NCBI GenBank assembly: GCA_943787265.1
Contig: CALSLT010000021.1
Span: forward strand, 124,001-188,000
Length of the DNA stretch: 64,000 nt
Reading direction: 5' to 3'
From: an uncultured Planctomycetaceae bacterium
Lineage (GTDB): Bacteria; Planctomycetota; Planctomycetia; Planctomycetales; Planctomycetaceae
Shown: positions 19,601 through 27,128 of the stretch, piece by piece
How the letters are laid out: each line of letters begins with the position of its first letter
How positions within the stretch are numbered: position 1 is the first letter of the stretch
Notes under the pieces: generated by a model
What the model was told of the DNA's origin: nothing
Databases searched by the model: none
The model's input: only the letters and a program-made list of their open reading frames with translations
Made by a program: the position numbers and the translations under genes

Positions 19601-19787
19601 GTCGAATCAGTGTTCGGATGGATGTGCAGAAGTGAAGAGCGAGGTTTATCTCAGATCGTCGAGAATGCGGCAAGATGACACCGGGGATGCATGGTCGGCG
19701 GCATTGGCTGGAATTCTGTTCCGATTTCGGGGTGCAGTTGAGTTCGTTGGACGACGAAGTCAGCGGCGAATTCCAGAGGTGAATCAT
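16674..19787 (-). CDS. Membrane Ser/Thr protein kinase-like protein, probable pseudokinase
   Basis: 1037 residues. A helical N-terminal region precedes a kinase-like domain: beta-3 lysine K211 in CVIKRVVVP, a basic insertion (KKRGTKAGVGRARHK), a catalytic-loop equivalent IVHGEILLSNIRLLPSG at about 360 and VLVDAGIRP in place of DFG, then APELIG and SDLYALGFALWQVLAGRPAFP. The HRD aspartate is replaced (His362-Gly-Glu) and the glycine-rich loop is degenerate, so catalysis is doubtful. One membrane helix follows near residues 577-596. The extracellular C-terminus (~430 residues) has beta-helix-like strands (GSHLIIRGASDVPATIIVSS, VTLENVELRL). It could act as a sensor or scaffold. ATG 19787 is the only Met in the first part, but a later GTG/TTG start is possible. 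Confidence 0.8.
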   Translation of the reverse strand: MIHLWNSPLTSSSNELNCTPKSEQNSSQCRRPCIPGVILPHSRRSEINLALHFCTSIRTLIRPTADAGQPSLIRSQLVEFLTVRASFLTTVQKLLQNHASGKDSSFVVEPPSRRLQQILLGLKLCSPRDLRRCASRVKALSADLPAFDSVWLDALVQRRLLTSWQAQTIEADQPELLRIGPCIVEDRIGQSHRSATYLARLPDQQGQCVIKRVVVPSELRKPVNDRLKQLIEKSPRLSQSGIIVPHSVSEVPDVPMPELTSSEKLKESAATRASRQTSTVSTSKKRGTKAGVGRARHKTKSPSRERTDKLNTELAIVSRWVDGLSLSEILLRRGRLPAADVDAIARQLLESLAALHDAGIVHGEILLSNIRLLPSGQAVLVDAGIRPALQPELQISAHVSPEQNDGIAPELIGTGAAATLRSDLYALGFALWQVLAGRPAFPTGDPLAKLAAHQTERLPDIREFAPDTPDNLARTIEWLTEPAPTRRPRNARELLVDGTRHRAKSSRQNAQRPDNKTSKPNNETQPKTSSQKTLTTQTVSIKPAGRSSRRRLARFASGFQQPVRRTSQPSSTRRTATSLACVCAAVLIAVGALLTFDGRSRNFVLARLPQRFAESVSNDRSVTNGSPASQSSTEEPSNSGELPNTTATMKPDSGDGETLPETASEGSEQRADSVARQKPRPASEASGLLPLPEPDPYGLVLLSEPGSYDAASIPWPGSHLIIRGASDVPATIIVSSHPLQLVATEVTLENVELRLKPNSGSTLAAVSQIRSQKLTCRNVNFLTPLSAASQSGRPSISPALSSGLAIQWAPIDASDPLAGNLEFINCQLTGSHSSIMLAAPGQKVRCVNTLKVGGGPLFIATDGAATGDNIFEIEQTTLRNCGSLIAIDLRNAAPWKSRLTIKPISSVFDLRPRSRNEAESLITFVAGRLQLAWHERVSFEGDDSFAGNFVGLASWQASNGSGHQPLDAAEVSVQGLMQTELTFQGPPNQQRANSILTDTQTNRLSSQLPGISNSSGGNMQTPDDDELLINPEIGPTL

Positions 19788-20215
19788 TCAATTTAGATCG
19801 GTGTGGGAAATGCGGGGAAGTTTTGCCACCGCAGACTTTTCAGATCGCCTTGACATGCCCACAATGCCTGACATAGGAATTGCGCTGTTCCTTGATTGAA
19901 GTTGCTTGAGGCCGGGTAACCAACCCCGGTCTTTTGTCTATAAAATGCCTGTGGTTCTCGTCGAAGTCCCCGCTTTTGTCGGCAGTTCAGAACTCGCCGC
20001 CAGATTCGAAGTTTTTCGGCCCGACTCGCTGGCTCGAAACGTGCCCGCCATTTATCGCCCCTTGAATTTCCCGCCTATCTGTCGCGCGGCTGAATGCCGT
20101 CATCAGGCAGCCTCGAAAACCGCAGACTTCTTTTGAAATCCTGCCGGCCGCTTTGCGACGTTGTGCCTTTTTAAACTACACCAGCGGCGATCATCCTCTG
20201 AGGAGTGTTTGAGTA
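19788..20215. other. Intergenic region upstream of korA, with a hairpin
   Basis: About 430 bp between divergent genes. At 19909-19932 a GC-rich 8-bp hairpin (AGGCCGGG / CCCCGGTCT with one wobble) is followed by TTTTGTC, a terminator-like shape on the plus strand ahead of korA; it may be an attenuator or chance. AGGAG at 20201-20205 is the korA ribosome-binding site. A 76-codon open frame at 19906-20136 has no ribosome-binding site and overlaps the hairpin, so it is not called. Confidence 0.4.
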
Positions 20216-22093
20216 ATGTCATCGACAGTCGATGTCCCGGAAGCGGAACAGCAGGGCGAAGGTAAGAAAAAAGAAACCGTCGAAACCGTCGTCGTCCGAT
20301 TCTGCGGCGATAGTGGTGACGGCATGCAGCTTGTCGGGACGCAGATGACGAATGTCTCCGCCGTCTACGGCAACGACGTCAGTACACTGCCCGACTTCCC
20401 GGCTGAAATCCGTGCCCCGGCCGGAACTCTGGCCGGCGTCTCCGGCTACCAGTTGTGCTTCTCGAATCACGACATTTTCACACCGGGCGATGCCGTCGAC
20501 ACGCTGGTTTCGATGAATCCCGCCGCATTGAAAACAAACATTGCCGATTTGAAGCGTGGAGGCACGCTCATCGTCAACGAAGACGCATTCGACAAGAGCA
20601 ACGTTGCGAAAGCGACGTACGAATCGAATCCGCTCGACGATGAGGACATGCTTCAGCCGTATCGTGTCCACAAAGTGCCGATGACCCGCCTCACGCGAGA
20701 CGCTGTCGAAGGTCTTGGTCTGAGCGTTCGAGAAGCGGACCGTTGTAAGAACTTCTTCGCACTCGGCCTGATTTACTGGCTGTACGAACGCGACGCGACT
20801 CCGACCGAAGAATGGGTCAAAGCGAAGTTCGCCAAGAAGCCGGAAATCCAGGAAGCCAACCTGCGGGCACTTCGAGCTGGCTACAACTTTGGGTTCTCGA
20901 CCGAATCGTTCACTGTCCATTACCACGTCGAGCCTGCTCAGCTTCCACCGGGTAAGTATCGCAAGCTGACTGGCAACGAAGCGACGGCTCTTGGGCTGAT
21001 CACCGCTGCCAAGCTGGCGGACCGTGGATTGTTCTACGCCGGGTATCCGATTACGCCGGCGAGTGACATTCTTCATGAGCTGTCAGCTCACAAAAATTTC
21101 AGTGTGAAGACCTTCCAGGCTGAAGACGAAATCGCCGCAATGTCGGCGGCCGTTGGTGCCGCCTACGCTGGTCAACTTTCAGTGACCGCAAGCTCTGGTC
21201 CAGGGATTTGCCTCAAGGGCGAAGCGATGGGCCTTGGCATGATCACGGAACTTCCGATGATCATCGTCAACGTACAGCGAGGTGGTCCGAGTACTGGCCT
21301 GCCAACCAAAACAGAACAGGCTGACCTGTTGCTTTCAATGTTCGGTCGAAACGGTGAGTCTCCATTGCCAATCGTCGCGGCTCAAAGCCCTGGTGATTGC
21401 TTCCACGCTGTTCAGGATGCGATGAACATTGCTGTGAACTTCATGGTTCCTGTCGTGTTCCTCACCGATGGTTACATCGCCAACGGTGCCGAGCCGTGGC
21501 GGATTCCGACTCAGGAAGAACTGAAGCCAATCGAAGTCACGCATCAGACGGAAGCAAACGGCGACGGTGAATATCTGCCATACAAGCGGGATGAGAAGCT
21601 ATCTCGTCCGTGGGCCGTGCCCGGTACACCAGGATTGGAACACCGCGTTGGCGGCATCGAGAAGGCAGACGTTACGGGACACGTCAGCTACGACCCCGAC
21701 AACCATGAGTACATGGTGAAGTTACGAGCCCGAAAAGTCGCCGAGATTGAAAACTTCATTCCCGATCAGGAAGTCGACGGACCGGATTCCGGTGACGTCC
21801 TCGTGATTTCCTGGGGCGGCACTTACGGAGCTGTTCGAACGGCTGCTCGAGAACTTCAGTCTGCTGGTAAGTCAGTCTCGCACGCTCACCTGCGGTTCCT
21901 GAATCCGTTCCCGAAAAACCTCGGAGACATCATCAGTCGCTTCAAGCAGGTGCTCGTTCCCGAACTGAATATGGGACAGCTTCGCATGCTTCTTCGCGAC
22001 CGCTACCTCGTCGACGCCAAGGGGCTTAACAAGATTAAAGGTAAGCCATTCCTGGTTTCTGAAGTCGTCGAAGCCATTGAAAAAATGCTCTAA
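20216..22093 (+). CDS. korA: 2-oxoacid:ferredoxin oxidoreductase subunit alpha (gamma-alpha fusion, KorA type)
   Basis: 625 residues. The N-terminal ~200 residues are the gamma domain (VVVRFCGDSGDGMQLVGTQM, LPDFPAEIRAPAGTLAGVSG). The alpha pyrimidine-binding domain follows (GLFYAGYPITPASDILHEL, FQAEDEIAAMSAAVGAAYAG, TASSGPGICLKGEAMGLG, NVQRGGPSTGLPTKTEQAD), and the C-terminal domain carries VISWGGTYGAVR and LRFLNPFP. With KorB it oxidatively decarboxylates 2-oxoglutarate (or another 2-oxoacid) with CoA and ferredoxin, replacing the NAD-linked dehydrogenase. The fused order is typical of KorA. korB starts 78 bp downstream. Confidence 0.93.
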   Translation: MSSTVDVPEAEQQGEGKKKETVETVVVRFCGDSGDGMQLVGTQMTNVSAVYGNDVSTLPDFPAEIRAPAGTLAGVSGYQLCFSNHDIFTPGDAVDTLVSMNPAALKTNIADLKRGGTLIVNEDAFDKSNVAKATYESNPLDDEDMLQPYRVHKVPMTRLTRDAVEGLGLSVREADRCKNFFALGLIYWLYERDATPTEEWVKAKFAKKPEIQEANLRALRAGYNFGFSTESFTVHYHVEPAQLPPGKYRKLTGNEATALGLITAAKLADRGLFYAGYPITPASDILHELSAHKNFSVKTFQAEDEIAAMSAAVGAAYAGQLSVTASSGPGICLKGEAMGLGMITELPMIIVNVQRGGPSTGLPTKTEQADLLLSMFGRNGESPLPIVAAQSPGDCFHAVQDAMNIAVNFMVPVVFLTDGYIANGAEPWRIPTQEELKPIEVTHQTEANGDGEYLPYKRDEKLSRPWAVPGTPGLEHRVGGIEKADVTGHVSYDPDNHEYMVKLRARKVAEIENFIPDQEVDGPDSGDVLVISWGGTYGAVRTAARELQSAGKSVSHAHLRFLNPFPKNLGDIISRFKQVLVPELNMGQLRMLLRDRYLVDAKGLNKIKGKPFLVSEVVEAIEKML

Positions 22094-22171
22094 ATCGTTG
22101 TCAGATTTGTTCTGAACCTCGATCAACACTGAAACCACTTTTCTAATACACCAATCTTAAAGCATTCGGCC

Positions 22172-23188
22172 ATGAGCACAGACCTGCCAGTTCTCTCTCC
22201 GAAAGATTTCGCCAGCGACCAGGAAATTCGCTGGTGTCCTCGCTGCGGCGATTACTCGATTCTCGCGCAGATGAAGAAAGTTCTTCCGACGCTGGGAATT
22301 CCCAAAGAGAAGTTCGTCTTCGTGTCAGGAATCGGTTGTTCCAGCCGTTTTCCTTACTACATGGACACGTACGGCTTCCACAGTATTCACGGTCGTGCTC
22401 CGGCAATTGCGACAGGAATTAAGCTGGCTCAGCCAGGGCAGCAGGTTTGGGTGATCACTGGGGACGGTGACGCGCTTTCCATCGGTGGCAATCACCTGAT
22501 GCATGCTATCCGGCGAAATGTCGACCTGAAGATTATCCTCTTCAACAACCAGATTTACGGTCTGACTAAGGGGCAATACTCGCCGACAAGCCCAACGGGA
22601 AAACGTACTAAGAGTACTCCGATGGGGTCGGTCGATCATCCTCTGAATCCGCTGTCGGTGGCACTCGGAAGTGAAGCAACTTTCGTTGCTCGGTCAGTCG
22701 ACGTCGACATTCGGCATTTGACTTCCGTCCTCGAACGAGCTGCTCATCACAAGGGCACCGCATTCGTTGAAGTCTACCAGGACTGCAACGTGTTCAACTC
22801 TGGAGCTTTCAGCTTCGCGACGGATAAGAAGGTCAAGCAGGACAACATTGTCTATCTCGAGCACGGTAAGCCGCTCACCTTTGCCAACGGCAAGAAGGGC
22901 ATTCGAGTCAACGAAGGCAGCCGGCCGGAAATCGTTGATCTCGACGGTTCGGTTCAGGAAGACGATCTGCTCTTCCACGACGAAAAGGTTGCAGAGCCAA
23001 GTCTGGCATTCATGCTCGCGCGAATGCGGTACCCAGAGTTTCCAGAACCGATGGGCATCTTCCGGGCGATCGAGAAGCCAACATACGACGAAGAAGTCAA
23101 TCAGCAGGTTGAAGATGCCATCGCCGAAAAAGGCGAAGGCGATCTCGAAAAGCTGTTCAACCGTGGCGACACTTGGGAAGTTAAGTAG
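22172..23188 (+). CDS. korB: 2-oxoacid:ferredoxin oxidoreductase subunit beta
   Basis: 338 residues. The TPP-binding beta subunit: WCPRCGDYSILAQMKK near the N-terminus, GIGCSSRFPYYMDTYGFHSIHGRAPAIATG split over the substrate pocket, the TPP/Mg motif GDGDALSIGGNHL...NNQIYGLTKGQYSPTS, and the long C-terminal tail found in KorB. It partners the upstream korA and forms an operon ending at the strong hairpin at 23217. No separate ferredoxin or delta subunit is in the window, so electrons must go to a ferredoxin encoded elsewhere. Confidence 0.93.
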   Translation: MSTDLPVLSPKDFASDQEIRWCPRCGDYSILAQMKKVLPTLGIPKEKFVFVSGIGCSSRFPYYMDTYGFHSIHGRAPAIATGIKLAQPGQQVWVITGDGDALSIGGNHLMHAIRRNVDLKIILFNNQIYGLTKGQYSPTSPTGKRTKSTPMGSVDHPLNPLSVALGSEATFVARSVDVDIRHLTSVLERAAHHKGTAFVEVYQDCNVFNSGAFSFATDKKVKQDNIVYLEHGKPLTFANGKKGIRVNEGSRPEIVDLDGSVQEDDLLFHDEKVAEPSLAFMLARMRYPEFPEPMGIFRAIEKPTYDEEVNQQVEDAIAEKGEGDLEKLFNRGDTWEVK

Positions 23189-23216
23189 TCAGAAATTCGT
23201 TGTGACAACGATATTC

Positions 23217-23250
23217 AAAACGCCCGAGTGAATCTCACTCGGGCGTTTTC
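23217..23250. terminator. Intrinsic terminator after korAB
   Basis: Perfect 15-bp stem, AAAACGCCCGAGTGA at 23217-23231 and its complement at 23235-23249, with a 3-nt loop. The A4/T4 borders make it usable in both directions, and the next gene converges from the right. Confidence 0.88.
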
Positions 23251-23272
23251 TGTTGCGCCGCCGCAAATTGGT

Positions 23273-23328
23273 GTAGCCGGATTCGCAAGAATTCGGGCTC
23301 GCTCCCGAAGTCTTGCGACTTCGGCTAC
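23273..23328. repeat. GTAG...CTAC palindromic intergenic repeat (type B)
   Basis: Two 25-bp arms (23273-23297 and 23304-23328), complementary at 22 of 25 positions around a 6-nt loop. It starts GTAGCCG and ends CGGCTAC. Its GTAG tip and intergenic location match the other REP-like palindromes in this window, although the core sequence differs. Confidence 0.75.
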
Positions 23329-23332
23329 AGGT

Positions 23333-24295
23333 CTACTCAGGAGCCACATCCAACAGGACTTTCAGAACCGGTTGGTTAGACGTTAGCGCGAGAGCGTCGA
23401 CTGCCTGGTCGAGTGCGAAGCGTTCCGAAATAAGCGGTTTGACTTTGACCCGCCCCGATCGAAGTCCGTCGAGAGCGTCTCCAAACGGCCCGCAGCGAGA
23501 GCCGACCACGCGGACCTCGTCGATGACGATTGGGGCAAGTGCCAATGTCTGCTCGCCTGCCACTGTCGTTTTCAGAACGACCGTGCCCCACGGTTTGACG
23601 TGTTGGAGAGCTGTCGGCAGTCCGCTCGGAGACCCGGTGCAGTCAACGACAATGTCTGCGTCTCGACTTGGTGCAGCGTCTTCGAGCAGAGTTGTTCTAA
23701 TGTCGTCGTTGATTTCGTGAAGGATGCTCAGTTTTCGTTCGTGCTTTCCGATGACCAGAACTTTACATCCAAAGTCAGCCAATACCTGAGCACACAGATT
23801 TCCGAGCCGCCCGTCGCCAAGTATCACCACGGACTGGCCTCGTTCAACCAGACGTTGCTTGAGAATCTGGTAAGCGGCAGCGACCGGCTCGACGAATACG
23901 GCCTCGTCGGTCGAAAGTGAATCGGGCACGGCGTACAGGTTTTTCTCCGGGACAGCGATGTATTCTGCAAATGCGCCGTCGTGGCCAAGGATGCCCAGCA
24001 CGCTTCGATTGGGACAGTGTGTTGGTATTCCGGACCGGCACGTGTCACAGTCCCAGCAACTGCAATTGATTTCGCCGACGACGCGCTGCCCGGCGAGACT
24101 TCCCGTTTCGGCGACGCCGACGAACTCGTGTCCGAGGACTCCCTCGAACCCCATATATCCTTGAATGAGTTGCAGATCTGTCTCACAGATTCCGGCACGA
24201 ATCACGCGAACCAGAACTTCGCCTGGAAGTGTCTTTGGTTTCGGATGATCGACTTTGAGTTCAAAGTTCGTGCCCGACAGGTGAAGGGCCTTCAT
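23333..24295 (-). CDS. Zinc-dependent medium-chain dehydrogenase (threonine/alcohol dehydrogenase-like)
   Basis: 320 residues, slightly short for the family (340-350). GroES-like N-terminal domain: catalytic zinc ligands in AGICETD and GHEFVGV, and structural zinc cysteines in CSCWDCDTCRSGIPTHC (four Cys). The Rossmann domain starts with VVILGDGRLGNLCAQVLADFG, a GxGxxG-like NAD(P) site, and has EPVAAAYQIL before it. Both zinc sites look intact, so it is probably an active polyol, threonine or alcohol dehydrogenase. Substrate unknown. It stands alone between two hairpin-bordered units. Confidence 0.87.
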   Translation of the reverse strand: MKALHLSGTNFELKVDHPKPKTLPGEVLVRVIRAGICETDLQLIQGYMGFEGVLGHEFVGVAETGSLAGQRVVGEINCSCWDCDTCRSGIPTHCPNRSVLGILGHDGAFAEYIAVPEKNLYAVPDSLSTDEAVFVEPVAAAYQILKQRLVERGQSVVILGDGRLGNLCAQVLADFGCKVLVIGKHERKLSILHEINDDIRTTLLEDAAPSRDADIVVDCTGSPSGLPTALQHVKPWGTVVLKTTVAGEQTLALAPIVIDEVRVVGSRCGPFGDALDGLRSGRVKVKPLISERFALDQAVDALALTSNQPVLKVLLDVAPE

Positions 24296-24509
24296 TAGCT
24301 TTTACTCTCTGATTGTAACGCTGTGTCTGCTGTAACCTGAATGGTCACAGGTGGTTATGTCAGGTTGGCGGCGTCGGGCTGCTGAATTTGCATGGCGGAC
24401 GAGGATTGTTACAATTCCCCGCTCGCAATTCGACGATAGTCGATCAGAGACCGATTTCTGGTCGTTACTCCCATTAAATTCAGAAGTTTGAGATTCAGGA
24501 AGTTCAGCA

Positions 24510-24773
24510 ATGGCTCATAAGAAGGGGCAAGGGTCCAGCCGTAACGGTCGCGATTCGAACGCCCAGCGTCGTGGTGTGAAAAAGTTCGGTGGCGAATCTG
24601 TCATCCCCGGCAACATTCTGATTCGTCAGTGTGGTACCAAATGGCACCCAGGCAAGAATGTCGGAATGGGCCGTGACTACACACTGTGGTCGCTCGTCGA
24701 AGGCACGGTTTACTTTGATCGAAAAGGCCGACGCATCAACGTCAAGCCTGTCGAAGAGGCTGTCGCCAGCTAG
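24510..24773 (+). CDS. rpmA: 50S ribosomal protein L27
   Basis: 87 residues, the normal size. MAHKKGQGSSRNGRDSNAQR is the conserved N-terminal tail that reaches the peptidyl-transferase centre, followed by GVKKFGGE, GNILIRQCGTKWHPGKNVGM and DYTLWSLVEGTV. The protein starts directly with AHKKG, so no Firmicute-type cleavable extension is present. In most bacteria rplU precedes rpmA and obg follows; neither is adjacent here, so the gene is isolated with its own promoter and terminator. Confidence 0.97.
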   Translation: MAHKKGQGSSRNGRDSNAQRRGVKKFGGESVIPGNILIRQCGTKWHPGKNVGMGRDYTLWSLVEGTVYFDRKGRRINVKPVEEAVAS

Positions 24774-24799
24774 TTCTGGTGACGACGCTAAATTAATTG

Positions 24800-24832
24800 A
24801 AACGGCCGAGTGGACTCACTCGGCCGTTTTCT
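24800..24832 (+). terminator. Intrinsic terminator after rpmA
   Basis: 13-bp perfect stem (AAACGGCCGAGTG at 24800-24812, complement at 24817-24829), 4-nt loop, then TTTTC. The stem core CCGAGTG/CACTCGG is shared with the korAB terminator 1.6 kb away. Confidence 0.88.
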
Positions 24833-24898
24833 TGCGCGCCGATAGAGTTTCGCATTTAGCTGTACGTTGCCAGCCTGCGTTCGAGAGAACGGACTCAG

Positions 24899-25774
24899 CT
24901 AGTTCGAGGCCGACTTCCTGGGGAGGATCGCCAGAATGCGAGTTGGGCCGCCCGAGCCTTTTTCGATTCGGATCGGAGCGACAATCAGAAAGAATCCTCG
25001 CGCCGGCAACTTTTCCAATTGAGCGACGTTTTCCAATCCGTATCGCCCTGCCTTGTTGACAGTGTGGTGGACCGCGAAGTCTTTCGAGATTCCGCTGTCG
25101 ATACTCAGGTTATCAATTCCGAGTCCCTTGGCTTTTCGTTGGTGAATCAGGAAAGCGGCGGCTTCACCCGAGTACGAGGGGAAGTGCAGCTTCCCCATCG
25201 CGTCCTGGTTCTTGTAGCGCGAATAGTTGTCCCAGAATCGGCCCCAACCTGTATGGAGCAGAACGATTGCTCCGTCGGGGATTCGACCATGCTCCGATTC
25301 CCACTCTCGGATGTCCTTGAGGGTAAGCATTGTGTCGGCATCAACTTCGGCCCGTGCCGCAATGTCGATCACAATTCCCGGTGCAAAGAATTGATCCGGC
25401 GAAATCATCGAAACGTCAGGCTGGTTCGTTTCGAAATGATTTGGAGCGTCGATGTGAGTGCCCAGGTGCTCAGGCATCGAAAAGGCTTTCGAAAGTACGC
25501 CGTCATTTTCAATCGTCGCGATCGTCTTCAGGTGGAACGGATCGTAGCCGGGACCAGGCCAGTAGGCATTCTTTTCATTGAGCACATGCGTCAAATCGAG
25601 AATTCGAGCGGCTCCTGACGCAACGTCGGCGAGTGTGAGGCGATCAACTTTGGTAGTTGTCCGGTTCCCGCTCTGTGCCTCGCCGATGGTGGAATTCGTT
25701 ATCCAAAGTGCAGTCGCACAAAGGATGACTGAAATGTGTGACTTCAAATTCTTAGGTGATTCGTTATTGCACAT
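24899..25774 (-). CDS. Secreted cyclase-family protein (kynurenine formamidase-like metal hydrolase)
   Basis: 291 residues from the ATG at 25774; a TTG start at 25810 would overlap the upstream stop (TTGA). The N-terminus carries a hydrophobic segment (LKSHISVILCATALWITNST) ending IGEAQ, a likely signal peptide. Cyclase/KynB-family metal site: HLGTHIDAPNHF (HxGTHxDxPxHF), with VLLHTGWGRFWDN and GLGIDNLSIDSG. Family members hydrolyse N-formylkynurenine or cyclic amides with Zn or Mn; secretion makes classic kynurenine metabolism unlikely. It sits directly downstream of an unknown small gene (33 bp from its stop to this ATG). Confidence 0.85.
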   Translation of the reverse strand: MCNNESPKNLKSHISVILCATALWITNSTIGEAQSGNRTTTKVDRLTLADVASGAARILDLTHVLNEKNAYWPGPGYDPFHLKTIATIENDGVLSKAFSMPEHLGTHIDAPNHFETNQPDVSMISPDQFFAPGIVIDIAARAEVDADTMLTLKDIREWESEHGRIPDGAIVLLHTGWGRFWDNYSRYKNQDAMGKLHFPSYSGEAAAFLIHQRKAKGLGIDNLSIDSGISKDFAVHHTVNKAGRYGLENVAQLEKLPARGFFLIVAPIRIEKGSGGPTRILAILPRKSASN

Positions 25775-25806
25775 CGCGGTTACCAACTTTTCTGTGAGAC
25801 GCAGCT

Positions 25807-26268
25807 TCAAGGGAACTCAATCACATTTGTTGACGCAGTCATCAGGTCGTCGAAGATCACAATAATTCCTGCGTAGTACTCGATGAAGAGAATGTTTCCA
25901 CCACGCCGAAATTGCTCCACTGGCCCCACTGCTAAGAGTGCTTGCAATTCGTCAATCTGCTCCTGCCCGTTTTCTTCTGAGATGTAGTCGTCAAGAGTCA
26001 ATAGTCGCCCAGGATCATAGTTTCTAAGCGTATCTCTAAAGCCCCCGCAGAATCTTAGAAATACATCAAAGACAAACTCTTTTGAAACGTCGAATTGAAA
26101 GCAGTCGTTTTTGTCTAGCACTGAGCATGTCGCAAATCGCCTCGATTTCGGATGGAGCTGCAACACGGCGTCGTCTTTCAGGAGACGCAAACCGCCATCC
26201 ACAAGATAGTCGATCGCATACCGTTCCTTTTCGGCCAGAATGCGTAGTCGTTTTTTGAATTCGATCAT
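25807..26268 (-). CDS. Hypothetical protein, 153 aa
   Basis: Starts MIEFKKRLRILAEKERYAIDYLVDGGL and ends with strands GGNILFIEYYAGIIVIFDDLMTAST. The regular charged/aromatic pattern suggests a real soluble alpha/beta protein. It is A+T-richer than its neighbours, which may indicate acquisition. Size, acidity and isolation resemble small immunity proteins of polymorphic-toxin systems, but I cannot place it in a family. It precedes the cyclase gene on the same strand and may share its transcript. Confidence 0.5.
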   Translation of the reverse strand: MIEFKKRLRILAEKERYAIDYLVDGGLRLLKDDAVLQLHPKSRRFATCSVLDKNDCFQFDVSKEFVFDVFLRFCGGFRDTLRNYDPGRLLTLDDYISEENGQEQIDELQALLAVGPVEQFRRGGNILFIEYYAGIIVIFDDLMTASTNVIEFP

Positions 26269-26371
26269 TACGTGGAGTTAGCCCTATGGGATCGTTTTCG
26301 TCTCTCGGAGGTTTGGCAACGCCAACGTCAAAAGACACTGGACTGCCAGTCAAACAGGAACTGTGAGTTTG

Positions 26372-26691
26372 TCAATGCGTTTCCGATTCGCTCGAACCTG
26401 TGAAACGCCAGGCGATATTGTTGGTCTCCGAATCAACTTCCTGCAGCCATGTGATCAACGGTTTGGCCGGAACGTTGTCCGACGGAACCGCGTACAGGAT
26501 CGTACACCGTGTTGATGTTGTGCTCCCGCGTGATTTCGTCACGACGATTGATGATTGCGATTTTGTTGTGTTGGCGAGTCTGAGGCTGTTAAGTGGCAGG
26601 TCGTCTCTGCGGAAAATGCGGGCTGCACGATTGTGGCTGCGGCAGCGAAAATCAGGGCGATAAACGTCGATCGTAGAATCATGAGCGTCAT
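26372..26691 (-). pseudogene. Possible frameshifted small secreted-protein gene
   Basis: From ATG 26691 one frame encodes a textbook signal peptide (MTLMILRSTFIALIFAAAAT, then IVQPAFSA), but it stops at 26539 after 50 residues. A different minus-strand frame remains open across the junction and ends at 26372 with a protein-like stretch (ILYAVPSDNVPAKPLITWLQ ... NNIAWRF). Neither frame is convincing alone; together they suggest a ~105-residue secreted protein broken by one indel. No family recognised. It could also be a genuine 50-residue secreted peptide. Confidence 0.3.
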
Positions 26692-27128
26692 ACTTTGGGA
26701 AAACAGGACCTCAGGACGATTCTCAGCCGATGCAGACAACCATTGTCAGACACTGTCGTGTGAAAGCGACAGGTCCTGATTTGCGAACGCAGCTTCTGTA
26801 ATCGGACTTGGTGAACTCTTTTTCCTGATCAGTCCATCTCGGACGTGTGCCGGGCGGAATGGATGACGGAATTAAGAGCTCATTTGACGGGCGATCATTT
26901 CGGTGCGAGACTCACGCTGCTCAGATCCGTTAGACTTGTTCGGCGTTGCGGGATTCTTCGCTGACTTCGGATCCTGCGAGCAGTGGCGATGGATGCCGCG
27001 TTTTCACAGAATGGATCAGATTCGGCCGTTGTGTTTCACGATGGGTGACGCCTTGTCAACTATCGAATGGCCAGAACCCACAATGACTGCTGCGAAAGCA
27101 TCCAGAAGATTCGCCTGAAGGACTGACC
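26692..27128. other. Intergenic region upstream of methyltransferase
   Basis: About 435 bp without credible ORF, hairpin or RNA gene. GAAGGA at 27117-27122 is the ribosome-binding site for the GTG start at 27129. Confidence 0.4.

Noticed and set aside
19906..20136. 76-codon ORF upstream of korA
   Set aside because: No ribosome-binding site; begins at a terminator-like hairpin; no family features.
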